Shown here: positions 61,780-64,000 of the stretch, one piece after another
Layout of the letters: every line of letters starts with the position of its first letter
Numbering within the stretch: position 1 is the stretch's first letter
Assembly: GCF_020921035.1 (NCBI RefSeq)
Contig: NC_063154.1
Coordinates: forward strand, 4,154,001 to 4,218,000
Reading direction: 5' to 3'
Length of the DNA: 64,000 bases
Origin: Rhodamnia argentea
Lineage: Eukaryota; Streptophyta; Magnoliopsida; Myrtales; Myrtaceae
The notes under the pieces: model-generated
What the model was told of the DNA's origin: nothing
What the model saw: the letters and a program-made list of their open reading frames with translations, nothing else
Databases searched by the model: none
Translations under genes and position numbers: made by a program

Positions 61780-64000
61780 ATGGCCACCACCGGCGCTCGC
61801 CTCCGCCGCCTCGCCGGCATCGCCACCGTCGCGGCCACCGCTGCCGCCTGCACGTCCCTCACTCCATCCATCGCGTCCTCCGATCGCGGCGGCGGACCCG
61901 GCCTCGACGCCGTGAGGCGGAGGATCGTCGATCCCAACGCCGCAGTCCCGCCGCGAGCCGTCCAGGAATCGGCCCTCATCGGCGCCAGCTCCGCCAACCC
62001 GCTCGACATTCTTGTGATCGGCGGCGGGGCCACCGGCTGTGGCGTCGCTCTGGACGCCACCACTCGTGGCCTGCGCGTTGGACTCGTCGAGAGAGAGGAT
62101 TTCTCGTCCGGCACTTCTTCTCGGTCGACGAAGCTGATCCATGGAGGTACTGAATTCAAACTAAGACGAGATTGGATGCGTGCACTGGTCATGAATATTT
62201 GCTCCTAGCAATTTTTTTTTTGTGGTCACAACTCCTAGTGAGTGCGTTTAGATTGGTGAATCTGAATTTTATATGCTTTAAGGTTCCAGACTATGGAAGA
62301 AATTGGATCCTTTCGATTGCATCATACATTATGTTCAGCTCATCGTTTATTCCCCTGTTCTTGTCCTACTTCCAGTATTGATATTCTTTAAACGAAGCTT
62401 TCATCTTCATTCCTTTTTTTAATACAACTCATGGTAATCTTGTTTTGTAGGGGTTCGATATCTTGAAAAGGCTGTGTTCAATCTTGACTATGGGCAACTG
62501 AAGCTAGTTTTCCATGCACTCGAGGAGCGAAAACAGGTCATTGAGAATGCCCCACACCTGTGCCATGCTTTACCCTGCATGACACCGTGCTTTAACTGGT
62601 TTGAGGTTGTGTACTTCTGGATGGGGTTGAAGCTATACGATTTGGTAGCAGGAGCGCGCCTTTTGCACTTATCTAGATATTATTCTGCACAAGAATCTGC
62701 GGAACTTTTCCCGACTCTTGCAAGGAAAGGCAAGGATCGTGTACTAAAGGGCACAGTGGTGTACTATGATGGGCAAATGAATGACTCAAGGCTCAATGTT
62801 GGATTAGCATGTACGGCTGCCTTAGCTGGCGCAGCAGTTCTCAACCATGCAGAAGTGGTTTCCTTTCTTAAGGATGAAGTCAGTGAACGAATAATTGGTG
62901 CCAGGATTCGAGACAATCTATCAGGTACATTTAGGAAATTTTTGTTGTGTCCTTTGAAGCAAGTATTACAGGGTTTTCAGCTCTGCACCCGGGGATCCCC
63001 AGATGCAAATTTTCCATTTGATGATTTTGTCTTTAAGTACATCTGATCCTATTCAGAAGTTTGGTTTTTTTTTTTTTTTGGTCGAAAGAAGTGTGGTTTT
63101 CATACTCAAATATCTCGTGGAAAAAAGCAAATCTTTCCAAATTGAGGAAATTTTTGTAATTCTATAGAGTTAAATCAATTTGTGAAGACGTTATTGCTTT
63201 GGCTTGATTGACCTTAATTCTTCTAGGAGGATTGGGATGGACAATTGGTTACAGTTGGTCACGTATATGCCAGAAGAAAGAATACAGACTGTGTTTCGGA
63301 ATCTTCATTTGTCTCATTTTTTGTGTGTGTAAATCCAGACTTTGAGCATACATATGACTTAATGTTCTTCAAAAATATTCATACGAAAGATTTGTGGTTC
63401 TAACCAGAATTGTCATGGACCTCTTTAACTTAAAAATTTACCTGGAGTTTAGATCGGGATTCTTCCAATTAACAAATTCCGTTTGTTTTGCATTTTTCCA
63501 GTTTGTTTGTTTGATCAGTCTTTTTCTTTAGTAATTGTTCCTTAAGTACTGTATTGATTTTCCCTCATAGTTCTAGTATTTCTTAATTTAATGGCTTGCT
63601 GACCTTTGTACTTAGGTCAAGAGTTTGACACATATGCAAAAGTTGTTGTCAATGCTGCCGGCGCTTTTTGCGACTCTGTAAGGAAGATGGCTAAAGCAGA
63701 TGCACAGCCAATGATCTGTCCTAGCAGTGGTGTACACATTGTCCTCCCTGACTACTACTCTCCAGAAGGCATGGGCTTGATTGTTCCTAAAACTAAAGAT
63801 GGAAGAGTTGTTTTCATGCTTCCGTGGTTGGGGAGAACTGTCGCGGGCACTACAGACTCTAACACTACAATCACAATGCTACCTGAACCTCATGAAGACG
63901 AGATTCAATTTATACTTGATGCCATCTGTGATTACCTTAATGTCAAGGTTGGGTTTTATTACCTGTTTCAGTTTCTTCATCTAAATGCAACGTTGGTTGT
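61780..64000 (+). CDS. SDP6: FAD glycerol-3-phosphate dehydrogenase SDP6 (3' end outside window)
   Basis: Mitochondrial inner-membrane enzyme that oxidises glycerol-3-phosphate to dihydroxyacetone phosphate and passes electrons to ubiquinone. In seedlings it uses glycerol released from stored oil. Exons inside the window: 61780-62146, 62451-62924, 63616-63947, giving the first 391 residues of roughly 629 expected; the intron after 63947 runs past the window end. Seen: an Ala/Arg-rich N-terminus fitting a mitochondrial presequence, the FAD-binding GGGATG (81-86) after a hydrophobic strand, then [47 protein letters not shown] and [20 protein letters not shown], all typical of this family. The start is the first ATG in frame with the presequence. 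The large opposing frames over exon 1 come from GC-rich codons. Confidence 0.95.

Noticed and set aside
61587..62192. 201- and 141-codon minus-strand frames over SDP6 exon 1
   Set aside because: Low-complexity Gly/Ala/Arg products of GC-rich SDP6 codons read backwards.
1..64000. CRISPR arrays, prophage or bacterial operons
   Set aside because: The window is spliced plant nuclear DNA; the repeats seen are microsatellites and transposon ends without regular spacers.

Overview
The window looks like nuclear DNA from a eudicot plant. Genes are split by many short introns, most of them GT-AG. Intergenic DNA is AT-rich and full of small non-autonomous repeats and microsatellites. Every recognisable protein is closest, from memory, to a flowering-plant family. 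I suspect a woody rosid, possibly Myrtales (Eucalyptus-like), but no marker in the window proves this.

Layout. (1) 90-6611, minus: a complete 14-exon ABCG half-transporter of the ABCG24/28/WBC30 type, with a long cysteine-rich N-terminus. (2) 8622-12270, minus: a complete 7-exon DHHC protein S-acyltransferase most like Arabidopsis PAT15, with a retroelement-like fragment in intron 1. (3) 12.5-13.3 kb: an odd stretch of possible organellar origin. (4) 17138-17256, plus: a MIR172 hairpin. (5) 17.3-29.6 kb: gene-poor DNA with a fold-back MITE, a SINE with target-site duplications and several dispersed repeats. (6) 29747-30043, plus: a small secreted-peptide precursor with an IDA-like core. (7) 31593-31760, plus: a 55-residue DVL/ROTUNDIFOLIA-LIKE peptide gene, too short for ordinary ORF calling. 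(8) 31.8-39.4 kb: repeats, including a roughly 1.5 kb fold-back element. (9) 39456-43618, plus: RABF1/ARA6, a plant-specific Rab5-type GTPase. (10) 45.2-46.7 kb: a 747-bp tandem duplication carrying a fold-back element. (11) 47065-49922, plus: a PUB14-like U-box/armadillo E3 ligase. (12) 51192-58935, minus: VPS33, a 22-exon Sec1/Munc18 subunit of HOPS/CORVET. (13) 61780 to beyond the window end, plus: SDP6, the mitochondrial FAD-dependent glycerol-3-phosphate dehydrogenase.

How the genes relate. RABF1, PUB14 and VPS33 stand in the same order as Arabidopsis At3g54840-At3g54850-At3g54860, recalled from memory. RABF1 and VPS33 both act in endosome/vacuole membrane fusion. PAT15 beside MIR172 recalls At5g04270 next to MIR172b. 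Neither block is an operon; both look like conserved ancestral gene order.

Method. Exon coordinates were worked out by hand from splice sites, reading-frame continuity and remembered family sequences. The joined reading frames close without a stop in every model. Five of about 52 inferred introns use a GC donor instead of GT, three of them in VPS33.
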